Source: UBA1046 sp012511325 (GTDB lineage Bacteria > Bacillota > Clostridia > Saccharofermentanales > DTU023). Taken from it: DNA of 64,000 nt. Of this stretch, positions 42,036 to 52,076 are shown in pieces. The translations under genes and the position numbers were made by a program. Within the stretch, counting starts at the first letter, position 1; every line of letters begins with the position of its first letter. The notes under the pieces were generated by a model. The model had not been told where the DNA came from, did no database searches, and was given only the letters and a program-made list of their open reading frames with translations. The stretch covers positions 372,001 to 436,000 of the forward strand of contig JBMNJZ010000001.1 of NCBI GenBank assembly GCA_050951925.1, read 5' to 3'.

Positions 42036-43286
42036 CTATTCAAGCAATTGTTCTGCAAACATATTGTAATTGTTTTTCGCAGAAAACTTTTCTTCCCACA
42101 TAGATCTTGCTTGTATTCTAAGATTAAGATATTCTGAAGAAGGCATTTCCCGAATGCTATTAATGGCATTATACAAATCTGTAACGAGAAAATCAGCGTG
42201 TAATAGCAGTCCGTTTATACCATTTTTTACTAATTCGCTTGTTCCCCCCACGTCTGTTGCGATGGTAGGTATTCCAAACGACATAGCCTCCATGATAGAA
42301 ACTGGAATTCCTTCAGAAGAGCTGACATTCACAAAAACATCGAAATCATTCCTTGAATAATCATCCAATATTGTATGGTTCGAAACATATCCTTTGAATT
42401 CAAAGTGGACATATTTTTTAAGATTGTCAGCAGCTTCATTTTTTAGTTTTTCAAACAGTACTCCATCACCATAATGAATCCACTCAACTGATATTTCGTT
42501 ATCTTCAAAGATAGTCAGTGTCTTGATAATAAGATCGATTCTTTTTACCGGAACGCAATTGGAGCAGCTAACAACTCTCAAAAGATCCGGGTTAGGTTTA
42601 TATTTGTGAAGCTTATACGATTTCGTACCTAATCTTGCGATCTTATATTTCTGGGAATATTTGGGATATTTAATATTTAAATAACGCATGCTGTCTTCGG
42701 AAATGCAATATATATCATCTAATCTCTTGAGCAAATAATCGCGATAAGGAATGTATTCATAATTGAGATACTCATAGACATCAAACCTATGACATCTACT
42801 TACGGCTTTCAGAACTTTAGGTAGTTTCCCTTTTAAATAAGCAGCAACATATGCTTGCTGATGAAGCCAATATGAATAAAGGACTATCTCATCATAATCA
42901 TCAATTAGATCACGTATCAATCTAATTGTATACCTTGCAACACAATTTCCTGTCCATGAAAAAGAAATCAAATAACGTAACGAGCTCAATTTTTTTGTCG
43001 ATTTCAAAAAAACTTTAATAACTTCTTTCCAAAAGTTTTTATTACATACAGAGATCAACACTCCATGAAGCTTATCGAGTACAGATAATGGTTTTCTAGA
43101 GGGCAAAACCTTAATATTAGTCTTGTTTTTATCGTATCTCACTTTTTGATTAGCGATACCTGAGGCAAATAGTGGACACAAGTATATCTTATCAAAGACA
43201 TTTAGATAGTTTAATTCGGACTCCAAAAATGCCTCTGATTTTCCATAAGGAAACTCTCCCGTTAATAATACAAGAATTTTACCCAT
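42036..43286 (-). CDS. Glycosyltransferase family 4
   Basis: GT-B glycosyltransferase of 416 residues. The N-terminus GKILVLLTGEFPYGKSEAFL and the C-terminal SSSEGIPVSIMEAMSFGIPTIATDVGGTSELV show the E-x7-E motif. ATG 43286 follows AAAGGA; the frame to 43310 overlaps the upstream polymerase gene. Donor unknown. It sits between the Wzy-like gene and the asparagine-synthase-like gene in the minus operon. Confidence 0.88.
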   Translation of the reverse strand: MGKILVLLTGEFPYGKSEAFLESELNYLNVFDKIYLCPLFASGIANQKVRYDKNKTNIKVLPSRKPLSVLDKLHGVLISVCNKNFWKEVIKVFLKSTKKLSSLRYLISFSWTGNCVARYTIRLIRDLIDDYDEIVLYSYWLHQQAYVAAYLKGKLPKVLKAVSRCHRFDVYEYLNYEYIPYRDYLLKRLDDIYCISEDSMRYLNIKYPKYSQKYKIARLGTKSYKLHKYKPNPDLLRVVSCSNCVPVKRIDLIIKTLTIFEDNEISVEWIHYGDGVLFEKLKNEAADNLKKYVHFEFKGYVSNHTILDDYSRNDFDVFVNVSSSEGIPVSIMEAMSFGIPTIATDVGGTSELVKNGINGLLLHADFLVTDLYNAINSIREMPSSEYLNLRIQARSMWEEKFSAKNNYNMFAEQLLE

Positions 43287-43306
43287 ATTTTTCCTTTCTA
43301 ACAATA

Positions 43307-44695
43307 TCAACGGTGTTTGTATGTTAAACTATACACTATCAGCAATGTACCCCAAAGAGTAACACTTGTTAAACTTGTAAACCAGTCCAGACACGCATTT
43401 CTCGGAAGGTTTAAGATACTGTCAAGAATAACTAGCATAAAAAATATACTCATGACATTATTGGGTAATGTACGGCTCAGTATTGACAAAAGAACTCCCA
43501 GTATGATATTGAATAATGCTATTCCTATGTACCCAAAGTCATAGTACAATTCCGCTAAATATGATGAGCCCAATCCTAAGCCAGCAAGGTAATTCCAGGG
43601 CTGTATAATATATGAAATGGCTTGTCCATATGAATATCCACTAGTAGCTGCTGCCACTGTATTTTGAGCCGGCATTTTAAATCCTGTCAGGGCAGAAATA
43701 AATATATTACCTCTTAAAAAATTGATTACCGGGCCAAATGTATAAAACTTTTGAGGTAACTTACCTGAATAACGGGTTGCGTATGCTAAAAGTTTGTATG
43801 AACCACCTTGTCTTTCAAAAAAATTAAAGAACAAACTTGCAAATCCAAGATCAACATTTTGGGAATTTCTCAAATAATTCCATGCTGCCAAAAATACAAT
43901 AAAAATAGGAGTTGCTATTATCATAATCCGTTTCATTTTCCCCGTAAGCCAAGGAGCTTCATCCTCTAATAAATGTTCATCACGGTAAATGAAATAATAC
44001 AGAAGTACTAGCAAAGTTATGACCGCTGTAGTTCTTCCTCCTGAAAGAAGCGAAACCATATTCAGTATTGTCCAGATGATAATAGGCTGCTTCGCTTGCT
44101 GTTTTGGTGGATTGGTCGCTAAAAACAGGAAAAATGCAATTTTGTTAACAGATGCCAGACGAGAAACAATAATGCCTACTCCACCATACGACAGATATGA
44201 TTCTATATATGAGTTTCTTATTACAAATATGACTTGGTTTAATATCTCATATACATTAGCGGCTAACGTCGTCCAGAACAAAAATGCGGCAACTTGTCGA
44301 ATGGATAGAGTTTTAGATGTGGTTGTAATTGTTCCACTGTATTCATCAGCAGCTTTTCTGAAAAGTCGCGTGTGTTCTGAAATAACAATACCTATTGGTA
44401 AACAGAGCAAAGCAAGATATATTCCTCTTATTACGACCAAAGCCTCATTTTTACTGATATCAGACCACCATTTCAAGCCAGTAAACGTATAAAGCAAAAT
44501 TCTTCCAAGTAAGAAAGTAAAGAAAGAAACCAAAAAAAATAATACCATCCTTCTTTGTTGTTTCTTTTTCCACACGAAGATAAAATCGGCAACATAAATA
44601 AAAAACAGCCCAAAGGTCAATATATAATAGTTAGATATTATCGATCCTAAGGCAAGTAATAATAAAGAAATGAATAGCAACAATGTCTCTAGCAT
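43307..44695 (-). CDS. O-antigen/exopolysaccharide polymerase (Wzy-like)
   Basis: Membrane protein of 462 residues with about ten or more hydrophobic helices and a large loop near residues 280-360. LSGGRTTAV and LAGLGLGSSYLAELYYDFGYIG resemble O-antigen polymerases. It is the only polymerase candidate in the locus, beside the only flippase, supporting a Wzx/Wzy route. Sequence conservation in this family is low, so the call leans on topology and context. Confidence 0.8.
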   Translation of the reverse strand: MLETLLLFISLLLLALGSIISNYYILTFGLFFIYVADFIFVWKKKQQRRMVLFFLVSFFTFLLGRILLYTFTGLKWWSDISKNEALVVIRGIYLALLCLPIGIVISEHTRLFRKAADEYSGTITTTSKTLSIRQVAAFLFWTTLAANVYEILNQVIFVIRNSYIESYLSYGGVGIIVSRLASVNKIAFFLFLATNPPKQQAKQPIIIWTILNMVSLLSGGRTTAVITLLVLLYYFIYRDEHLLEDEAPWLTGKMKRIMIIATPIFIVFLAAWNYLRNSQNVDLGFASLFFNFFERQGGSYKLLAYATRYSGKLPQKFYTFGPVINFLRGNIFISALTGFKMPAQNTVAAATSGYSYGQAISYIIQPWNYLAGLGLGSSYLAELYYDFGYIGIALFNIILGVLLSILSRTLPNNVMSIFFMLVILDSILNLPRNACLDWFTSLTSVTLWGTLLIVYSLTYKHR

Positions 44696-44771
44696 TTCTT
44701 TTTACCTAATCAACCCACGATAGATTGAATTACTAGAGAGTGATAACGTATTATTATGTTGATATTTAATA

Positions 44772-45914
44772 TCAATTAAGATACTCTCCACATGCTTTTT
44801 GAAGAATCCGTTTCCAGCTATATTTCTCCTCAGCATATGCTTTCATTTTTTCTTTTACTAATTCAGCAGATTCAACTTTGATTCTATTTGCAAAATCAAC
44901 AATTTTATCAATTGAAATTACGCTAGCGTCATTAGGCATTTTTAGAGCGTAAGGGAAACTATCGTCTAATCCAATTTCATTCCCAGCATAAACAAATGGC
45001 AGCCCTCTAACTAAATATTCCTTTGTTTTGAGCGATGAAGCTTCAGTAAAACCTTTTCGATACAGTCCGAGAGTACTAATTCCTATTGTAGCATTCCTAT
45101 ATTCATCAGTTAATGCATCACCTTTCAGCAATCCTGTAAATTTAACATGCTCTATCAACCCATTTGTTTCTACTATTCTTTCATACTCCTTACGACAAAA
45201 TCCATCACCAACTAAAACGACATCTACCACATAATCATTTTTTTTCTTATAATGCTCAGCAAGACCATTTAGAAGTCGATCATATCCATGGAAAAAGTTC
45301 ATCCTAGAAACGCATATCAACACAATACGGTTTCCTTCGAATCTATAACCCGTACTTGGTATTTGTTTAATTTGCTCTGGTAGTCCATTAGGAATTTGTT
45401 CTGCCACGCATCCGAATATAGAATCAACCTTGCTTCCTACGTACAGTATTTTATCAACAAGTTTTGCACAATTATTATGAAGTACATGATCAAGAATATA
45501 TAAGCCTTTATGTATAGTAGTTATGTTTTTTATTTCCAACGGGTAAGAAGGAATCTCAATAACAACCTTAGAACAGGATTTCCTTACGGATCTCAGGGTT
45601 CTGAGCACAATAAAATCAATGAGTGGGTAACGGATATATGCAAGATCATATTTTTGAGTTTTTATGTAATTTCTTACGCCCAGCCACAAAGAGAACCTTC
45701 TGCTTTTTATATTTTTTAAAATAGCTATTATTTCTTCGCATTGAAAACGTCCGTTCTTATAGTGGCTGACAACCACAGAATTTCTGTCATAACCAATACA
45801 ATCAACCTGTGCTCCAAGTTCATCAAATGCGTGTGCCTGACTAAGGAATTTTTGCATTACACCATCTTCTTTATTTGAAAGAGAAACTGCTCCAATAAGT
45901 ATCACTTTTTTCAT
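44772..45914 (-). CDS. Glycosyltransferase family 4
   Basis: GT-B fold glycosyltransferase of 380 residues with KKVILIGAVSLSNKEDGVMQKFLSQAHAF at the N-terminus and VDVVLVGDGFCRKEYERIV in the C-terminal domain. The usual E-x7-E region is diverged (GFTEASSLKTKEYLVRGLPFVYA). Its ATG overlaps the stop of the decayed glycosyltransferase upstream (ATGA), showing that both belonged to one operon. Confidence 0.83.
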   Translation of the reverse strand: MKKVILIGAVSLSNKEDGVMQKFLSQAHAFDELGAQVDCIGYDRNSVVVSHYKNGRFQCEEIIAILKNIKSRRFSLWLGVRNYIKTQKYDLAYIRYPLIDFIVLRTLRSVRKSCSKVVIEIPSYPLEIKNITTIHKGLYILDHVLHNNCAKLVDKILYVGSKVDSIFGCVAEQIPNGLPEQIKQIPSTGYRFEGNRIVLICVSRMNFFHGYDRLLNGLAEHYKKKNDYVVDVVLVGDGFCRKEYERIVETNGLIEHVKFTGLLKGDALTDEYRNATIGISTLGLYRKGFTEASSLKTKEYLVRGLPFVYAGNEIGLDDSFPYALKMPNDASVISIDKIVDFANRIKVESAELVKEKMKAYAEEKYSWKRILQKACGEYLN

Positions 45915-46262
45915 CTCGAAAGCTCCTCCTCTTTTTCTGGTAAGGGCTTAATCAACAAATCATATGCTTTTACTTCATCTAAAGCTTTCACAGCCCTTGA
46001 ATCATCTCTATGAATCGTTTCTTTACATTTTCCAACGTCGATAATTATTACTAGCGTACCACAAGATTCAGCCTCGATACAAACTGTTGGATAATTATCC
46101 TATCTTGTAAAGAGAAGAAAAACATCTACAGATGAATATATCTTAGCTAATTTCTGTGCAATGTTCGCCCTGCTTATAGCCAAAACATTTGCAGGAAGAG
46201 AAACTCGTTGCTTTTCTGTCATTTCCCTAAAACCCTTAATGTTCATCAATAAGATAAAAGTT
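45911..46262 (-). pseudogene. Remnant of a family 4 glycosyltransferase
   Basis: Reading downward from about 46262, one frame gives ISRANIAQKLAKIYSSVDVF, then a TAG at 46102-46100, and on as DNYPTVCIEAESCGTLVIII. This is the donor-site end of a GT4 enzyme, where relatives have DNYPTVNIEAEACGTPVI. The N-terminal domain is missing, and 46263-46390 is unreadable. The stop overlaps the start of the next gene, so gene order has been kept while function is lost. Confidence 0.75.
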
Positions 46263-46390
46263 CGGCCATCGCTTTAAATCACTGTAGCTAGATTACTTAC
46301 TGCGGAACAATGATCTGAATAATAACAAATTGGTGCGGCAGAATAGCAGCTCTGCCGCGCTGGTATATCCCACCCAGTATCGTCAATACA

Positions 46391-47490
46391 TCAGTAAAGA
46401 TGCAGCGAGGGGTCATCGAAGTACTCTTTTAACAACTCAACGACCCTGCAGTAGGCGTTACCATCACCAAAGTCATCTCTCCTTACTGTTTTGTCAAATT
46501 TTCTTCTCGTAACTGCAGCTATCATGTCATCTGCTACAGGTGCAACAAATTGGTTCCAGCCACCTTTTGTCGTTTCAAGCCATACAGATCGAAGGATCGT
46601 AACACAGGGTGTTTCATGCAGATAAGCTTCTGTATACAATCCTCCCGAGTCTGTAATGATCATATTTGCATTTGTTGCGAAGAAAATCGTTACTAAATAA
46701 GACAAGGGTTCCATAAAATATATATTCGGATAATTGCTACCAACTTGTTCTATTTTCTGTCTAATTCGCGGATGAGTAACCAATATATAACGTAATTTTC
46801 AATCTGGTTCAAAGCTTTAAGAATCTCAAAAAATTGTCTTTACTATCGGTATTATCGGGACGATGTATTGTTGCAGATAGAAACTATCAATTAGATCAGC
46901 TTTTCATTCCAATATCTCCCCTTAGCTTATGAGCATAGTATTAAGCTCCCTCGACAACGTTAGAATAATAAACGAAGGAGTCAAACATAATATAGCTTAC
47001 TAGATACTATCTATCACCTAAACCATTGCTTTTTGCTTCCCTCAAATTGTACATAGTACTACAAAGATCATACTCGACAGGTGATCTGTAATGAGTCTGT
47101 TTTGCTCCTCAGGTGTATCTAAACAATGGGTACGAATCCCTCCCTCAACGTGAAATGCAGGAATCAGCATTTTGTTAGCTGTTAAAGATGCTGCGACTGT
47201 AAAATCAGTATCTTCGTATATAAAAACTTCATCCGGAGCTTCTTGTTCTATTACGCCCTCTATACCCATCATCTGAGCTGTTTGTTGGGCATGTGATAAC
47301 AAACCAACATTCAGATTATACTTAGGTTTCATAATTTCGAGCTCAGTAAAAAAGATGTCAGATATATTCGCATCATAATGCTGTCCAGTATGGAGCAAAA
47401 CTTCGTCAAATTCGCCTTCTATCTTTTTGGAAAGAATTCCGGCTTTAATGAATTGCAGCCCCGCTCCAATTACAGTTAACAGTTTTTCAT
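46391..47490 (-). pseudogene. Decayed UDP-GlcNAc 2-epimerase family gene (WbpI-like by position)
   Basis: Pieces of a WecB/WbpI-type epimerase are readable in order: KLLTVIGAGLQFIKAGILS and VLLHTGQHYDANISDIFF (47.48-47.34 kb), HVEGGIRTHCLDTPEEQNRLITDH, MFDSFVYYSNVVEGA, ATIHRPDNTDSKDN, and VTHPRIRQKI to TDSGGLYTEAY and the C-terminus. At least three frameshifts and internal stops separate them, including one lost A right after the ATG at 47490. It directly follows wbpE, where the UDP-2,3-diacetamido-glucuronate 2-epimerase WbpI is expected. Confidence 0.82.
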
Positions 47491-47513
47491 ATTGTTTAAA
47501 TGCTCCTCTTAGT

Positions 47514-48650
47514 TCAAATTCCTGAAAAATACTGTTTGACAGTCAAGCACACCTTTTCAACATCATCACAAGTCAGATAAGGATGCATAGGTAATGATAA
47601 AACGCATTTAGTCAAATAAGATGTGACAGGCAAGCTGGAGTCGGGTATGTTCATATCTTCATAAGCAGTCTGTTGATGCATGCCCCGATTATAATAGATC
47701 ATCGAAGGAATACCATGTGAATGAAGGTGCTCTTTAAGTCCGTCTCGTGCTTTTTCATCAGGAAGAATAATCGTGTATTGCGCCCAGCTGGAATAATAGC
47801 CATCTGGAATAAAAGGGGGGGTGACTAGATTGTGCAAGTGAGAAGTATATTCTATGGCTATTATATTTGATGCATTAAGTTCATTTTCAACAAACTCTTC
47901 AAACTTAGCTAGTATAATCGCAGCTTGGATTGCATCTAACCTTGAGTTTATGCCAATAGCGCGATTATCATACTTATCCTCAGGAGATCTTCCTTGAGCC
48001 TTTAGAGATTGAAGGTTGACAGCTAGTTCAGAATCATCCGTAAAAATAGCGCCGCCATCACCATAACAACCCAGGGGCTTGGCAGGGAAAAAGGATGTGG
48101 TAGACGCATCACCGAAGGAGCAAGCGATTCGCCCGTTGATGTTACCACCAAAGCCCTGTGCACCATCTTCTAGAATCTTTAGATTGTGCCGTTTAGCTAT
48201 TCTATCGATTGCTATATAATCTGCAGGTAAACCAAATAGATCTACAGGAATTATCACCTTTGGAGTAAGTTTACCAAGATTAATCGTTTCCTCAATCTTC
48301 TTTTCAAGATCCTTAACATCAATGTTAAATGTCCTGGCATCCACATCAACAAAGATAGGAGTAGCACCAACGATAGAAGCACAACCGGCAGTTGCAAAGA
48401 AGGTGAAATCTGGCACAAAAACTGCATCACCCTCACCTACACCCCAAGCCATCAGCACGAGCTGAAGTGCATCAGTTCCGTTTGCACACGATATACAGTG
48501 TTTGACCCCCACATACTGCGCAAGGACCTCTTCAAGTTTTTTTACGTGTCTGCCACCGATAAAAGCTGTGCCATTCAGCACTTCTAGTATATTTGCATCA
48601 ATACGCTCCTTGAGGTGATCGTATTGCGCTTTTAAGTCTCGAAACCTCAT
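47514..48650 (-). CDS. wbpE: DegT/DnrJ/EryC1 aminotransferase (WbpE-like)
   Basis: PLP-dependent sugar aminotransferase of 378 residues. It opens MRFRDLKAQYDHLKERIDANI and shows EDGAQGFGG, the PLP-lysine region FFPAKPLGCYGDGGA and the C-terminal SLPMHPYL. In the WbpA-B-E-D pathway it aminates C3 of the 3-keto nucleotide sugar. Its start overlaps the wbpD-like stop (ATGA). Confidence 0.88.
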   Translation of the reverse strand: MRFRDLKAQYDHLKERIDANILEVLNGTAFIGGRHVKKLEEVLAQYVGVKHCISCANGTDALQLVLMAWGVGEGDAVFVPDFTFFATAGCASIVGATPIFVDVDARTFNIDVKDLEKKIEETINLGKLTPKVIIPVDLFGLPADYIAIDRIAKRHNLKILEDGAQGFGGNINGRIACSFGDASTTSFFPAKPLGCYGDGGAIFTDDSELAVNLQSLKAQGRSPEDKYDNRAIGINSRLDAIQAAIILAKFEEFVENELNASNIIAIEYTSHLHNLVTPPFIPDGYYSSWAQYTIILPDEKARDGLKEHLHSHGIPSMIYYNRGMHQQTAYEDMNIPDSSLPVTSYLTKCVLSLPMHPYLTCDDVEKVCLTVKQYFSGI

Positions 48651-49222
48651 TCAAAAATCTTCTCCAAACCCTCATCACTTATCCGGTACTTCCTGCTACA
48701 ACTACTGCACTCCAAATGTTCATTAAGAATTTGACCACACTCGCATACCCAACCACGCTGCCTAGCTGGAATACCGATAACGAGCGCATGATCCTTAACA
48801 TTTTTAGTTACCACGGCTCCTGCTGCTACCGTTGCCCATTTACCAATAATAACTCCACATATAATCGTTGCATTCGCACCAATTGAAGCCCCTTCTTTAA
48901 CATGCGTTTTAACGTAATTCTCATGTCCTTTAGGATACTTCGCCCGTGGCAACAGATCATTAGTAAACACACATGAAGGACCACAGAAAACGTAGTTGTC
49001 AATCAAGACGCCTTCATATATAGACACATTGTTCTGAATCTTGCAACCATTACCAATTATAACGTTGTTGCCAATGTTTACATTCTGACCGAGAGAGCAA
49101 TTTGCTCCAATACGGGCACCGTACTGAACATGACAAAAATGCCATATTTTTGTTCCTGTACCTATCTCAACATCAGAATCGATATAGGTGGTTTCATGCA
49201 CAAAGTACCTATCTGCAACCAT
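48647..49222 (-). CDS. wbpD: N-acetyltransferase of UDP-3-amino-GlcNAcA (WbpD-like)
   Basis: Left-handed beta-helix acetyltransferase of 191 residues. Hexapeptide steps (IGTGTKIWHFCHVQYGARIGANCSLGQNVNIGNNVIIG) match WbpD/WlbB, which acetylates the 3-amino group. A C-terminal extension carries four cysteines (CECGQIL and CSSCSRKY), a probable zinc ribbon seen in some homologs. Overlaps wbpB-like by 14 bp and wbpE-like by 4 bp. Confidence 0.88.
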   Translation of the reverse strand: MVADRYFVHETTYIDSDVEIGTGTKIWHFCHVQYGARIGANCSLGQNVNIGNNVIIGNGCKIQNNVSIYEGVLIDNYVFCGPSCVFTNDLLPRAKYPKGHENYVKTHVKEGASIGANATIICGVIIGKWATVAAGAVVTKNVKDHALVIGIPARQRGWVCECGQILNEHLECSSCSRKYRISDEGLEKIFE

Positions 49223-50291
49223 TGAATTGTCCTAAATTATCTAGTGTTGAGCCTTCAGCCAAAGGCAATTTTACACTCGTTCCCAGAGAAGATGACTTAT
49301 ATATAGCTAAAACCAACTCTAGGGCCCGCCGCCCGTCTTCACCTGTAATATAGGCCTGTCTATTTTCTCCAATCGCTTGAACAACATCTTTATACAGGGG
49401 AGTGTGACCGAAACCGTAAATATTGGGCGGATCCTCATGATGTTCAGCTTTGACTTTCTCGGCAATATCCTTACCATCATCAAAGCGCCATTCTTCGATC
49501 AGATTAACGGACTTCCCCCCGGCCTTTACAGTGCCTTTTTCGCCAAATAGATATAATGTTTCTTCAAGGTTTGACGGATAAACATTTGATGTTCCTTCCA
49601 CCAATCCATATGCACCATTCGAAAACTTGATTAAGGCGAGACCTAAATCCTCTGTTTCAAGATAAGGATGATTCAGATTATCTGTAAAGGCGAAAACTTC
49701 ATCGATATCATTGCCCATCATCCACCTTAAGAGATCTATATTATGGATACACTGATTCATCAAAACACCGCCATCCTGTTCCCATGTGCCGCGCCACTTG
49801 TCCTGATTGTAATATTGCTTTCCACGATTCCAGCGAATGTGAGCTGCTCCGTGAAAAAGTCTACCAAAGCGACCTTCTTCTACAGCCTCTCGTATTTTTA
49901 TAATCGACTTGTTGAATCTGTTCTGGTGGCAAGCGCATACTACAATACCTTTTTTGTGTCCTGCTTCAATAATGGCATCAGCATCGCTCAGAGATAGAGC
50001 GATCGGCTTTTCTATAATGACATGGCAACCGGCTCTAATGCAGTCAAGAGCAATTGACGTATGTTTTCCACTCTCCGTACAAATTGCGACCAGCTGCAGA
50101 TCTTCCTGATCAAGCATTTCCCTGTAGTCTTTGTAGAGCCTGACGCTTTCAGAAAACCCAAAACGTTCAGAAGTTTGAACCATTCTCTCCTCAATTACAT
50201 CACAGACGGCAATGATGTCTATACCGCAATTTTTTGCAGCTTCTATGTGGTTCGGAGCAATTCTGCCACAGCCAATTAGTCCATATCGCAT
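49209..50291 (-). CDS. wbpB: Gfo/Idh/MocA dehydrogenase (WbpB-like)
   Basis: NAD-dependent oxidoreductase of 360 residues that oxidises C3 of UDP-GlcNAcA in this pathway. Rossmann motif YGLIGCGRIAPNHIEA, catalytic lysine in EKPIAL, and GGVLMNQCIHNIDLLRWMMG are characteristic. It works with the WbpE-like aminotransferase encoded two genes downstream. Confidence 0.9.
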   Translation of the reverse strand: MRYGLIGCGRIAPNHIEAAKNCGIDIIAVCDVIEERMVQTSERFGFSESVRLYKDYREMLDQEDLQLVAICTESGKHTSIALDCIRAGCHVIIEKPIALSLSDADAIIEAGHKKGIVVCACHQNRFNKSIIKIREAVEEGRFGRLFHGAAHIRWNRGKQYYNQDKWRGTWEQDGGVLMNQCIHNIDLLRWMMGNDIDEVFAFTDNLNHPYLETEDLGLALIKFSNGAYGLVEGTSNVYPSNLEETLYLFGEKGTVKAGGKSVNLIEEWRFDDGKDIAEKVKAEHHEDPPNIYGFGHTPLYKDVVQAIGENRQAYITGEDGRRALELVLAIYKSSSLGTSVKLPLAEGSTLDNLGQFNGCR

Positions 50292-50325
50292 TAGTTTACT
50301 CCTAAATCTAGTACCAGCTTACATT

Positions 50326-51639
50326 CTACAACACTTCAATATTGTCTCGGTCTTGTACGTGCTTCATAGCATTCTTTGTATCGAAAATCATCCGAGCATG
50401 ACGCTGAACGAAGTGGTAATCAACATCGCTGTGTGATGTGGTAACAATAACTAAGTCTGACTCACTGAGCACATTTTTTGTGAGGGCAGGTATGCTCTCC
50501 ATTTCTAAATCTCCATCTTTGAAATGAGAAACCCACGGATCATAGTATGAAACATCGGCTCCAACAGACAATAGCTGTTTGATTACTCGAATAGCCGGAC
50601 TTTCACGGTAGTCATCGATATCTTGTTTATATGCGACTCCGAGAGTCAACACCTTTGCACCATTTATCGCCTTTTGAACACGATTAAGCATGTGCATCGC
50701 CCGGTCTTTGCAATATTCCGGCATTCTATCATTAATCATCATAGACGCTTCTATCATGGAGGTATGGAAATTATATTCACGTGCTTTCCATGAGAGATAA
50801 TAAGGATCGAGTGGTATACAATGACCGCCTAGTCCAGGGCCAGGATAAAATGGCATGAAACCATATGGCTTTGTTGCAGCGGCATCTATGACTTCCCAGA
50901 TATCAATGTTCATTTTTTTACACAAGATCGCCATCTCGTTTACGAGACCAATATTGATATTTCTAAATGTGTTTTCGAGGATTTTTTCCATCTCAGCAAC
51001 AGCAGGACTTGAAACAGTATGCACCTCGCCATCAAGGACAGCTCGGTACATAGAAGCAATTAGCTCGAGTGCATCTTCACCAATAGCGCCAACTACCTTT
51101 GGCGTGTTTTTAGTATTGTAAATGCGATTCCCGGGATCAACCCGTTCAGGCGAAAATCCCAAATAGAAATCTTTTCCGCAAACGAGGCCGGATCTCTCCT
51201 CCAATATAGGCATGAGAAGCTCTTCAGTTGTACCGGGATATGTCGTTGATTCCAGCACGACCATTGTTCCCGCAGTCATATGCTTCGCAATTGATTCTGC
51301 AGATGACTTAACATAACTAAGATCCGGCTGCTGATAAACATCCAGGGGAGTTGGTACACAAATAGCTACAAAATCCATGTCCTTTACGAAAGAAAAGTCA
51401 GAAGTTGCTCTTAGCATACCTTCTTTCACCAAAAGAGAAAGATCGTCATCGACAACATCACCAATATAATTGCATCCTTCATTGACAAGGTCTACCTTGT
51501 GTTTTTGTATGTCAAATCCGACTGTCTTAAATCCGGCTTTTGCCTTTTCAACAGCAAGAGGAAGCCCCACATAACCAAGCCCTATGACGCCTACCTTAAT
51601 TTGCCTATTGTCAATTTTGCTTAATAAATCATTTTTCAT
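50326..51639 (-). CDS. wbpA: UDP-N-acetylglucosamine 6-dehydrogenase (WbpA-like)
   Basis: NAD-dependent dehydrogenase of 437 residues producing UDP-GlcNAcA. Rossmann motif VGVIGLGYVGLPLAVEKA and active-site cysteine in GPGLGGHCIPLDPYYLSW. The gene order with WbpB/D/E-like genes fixes the substrate better than sequence alone. AGAGGAGTG lies before the ATG. It probably starts the wbp-like transcript. Confidence 0.91.
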   Translation of the reverse strand: MKNDLLSKIDNRQIKVGVIGLGYVGLPLAVEKAKAGFKTVGFDIQKHKVDLVNEGCNYIGDVVDDDLSLLVKEGMLRATSDFSFVKDMDFVAICVPTPLDVYQQPDLSYVKSSAESIAKHMTAGTMVVLESTTYPGTTEELLMPILEERSGLVCGKDFYLGFSPERVDPGNRIYNTKNTPKVVGAIGEDALELIASMYRAVLDGEVHTVSSPAVAEMEKILENTFRNINIGLVNEMAILCKKMNIDIWEVIDAAATKPYGFMPFYPGPGLGGHCIPLDPYYLSWKAREYNFHTSMIEASMMINDRMPEYCKDRAMHMLNRVQKAINGAKVLTLGVAYKQDIDDYRESPAIRVIKQLLSVGADVSYYDPWVSHFKDGDLEMESIPALTKNVLSESDLVIVTTSHSDVDYHFVQRHARMIFDTKNAMKHVQDRDNIEVL

Positions 51640-52076
51640 ATGGTCACTCCTCTAAATTTATAAAGCATATGCTGTTCTAGTCATATATTGCTTTACGGCA
51701 CAGTGTGTAAAGATTATGATTTCTCAACAATTCTTTGCCCTAAATGCTGATTAGGACATTGGCGTGAATCGAATTCTAAACTATTCTGTCCAATATTTCC
51801 ATAATTAAACCATAAAACAATTTTTGAATACGTGTTAAAACCACCTTCCTATTGAATCATATTTTCCCCCTTTTTGGTACTGTCAAATTACTGTGAAATA
51901 TAGTTAGTAGTTAAGCAGTTTTTTATTAACTGGGGATAATTTGACCCACATTTTTGGATATCCGCCTTGTGCAAAATAGAATACGAGCGAAATTGTCTAG
52001 CATTGTGGGCGATTTAACGACTGTACTTTTTAATCGAAGGAGGATGGGCTTTAGAGATCGCTATTTACAGTTGCAG
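51640..52076 (-). other. Intergenic promoter region upstream of wbpA
   Basis: 437 bp without a convincing gene between galE and wbpA. On the minus strand TTGACA (51881-51886) precedes TATGAT (51856-51861) by 19 bp, a usable but not ideal promoter. A small hairpin (CCTAA-7 nt-TTAGG) lies near 51740. Confidence 0.4.
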
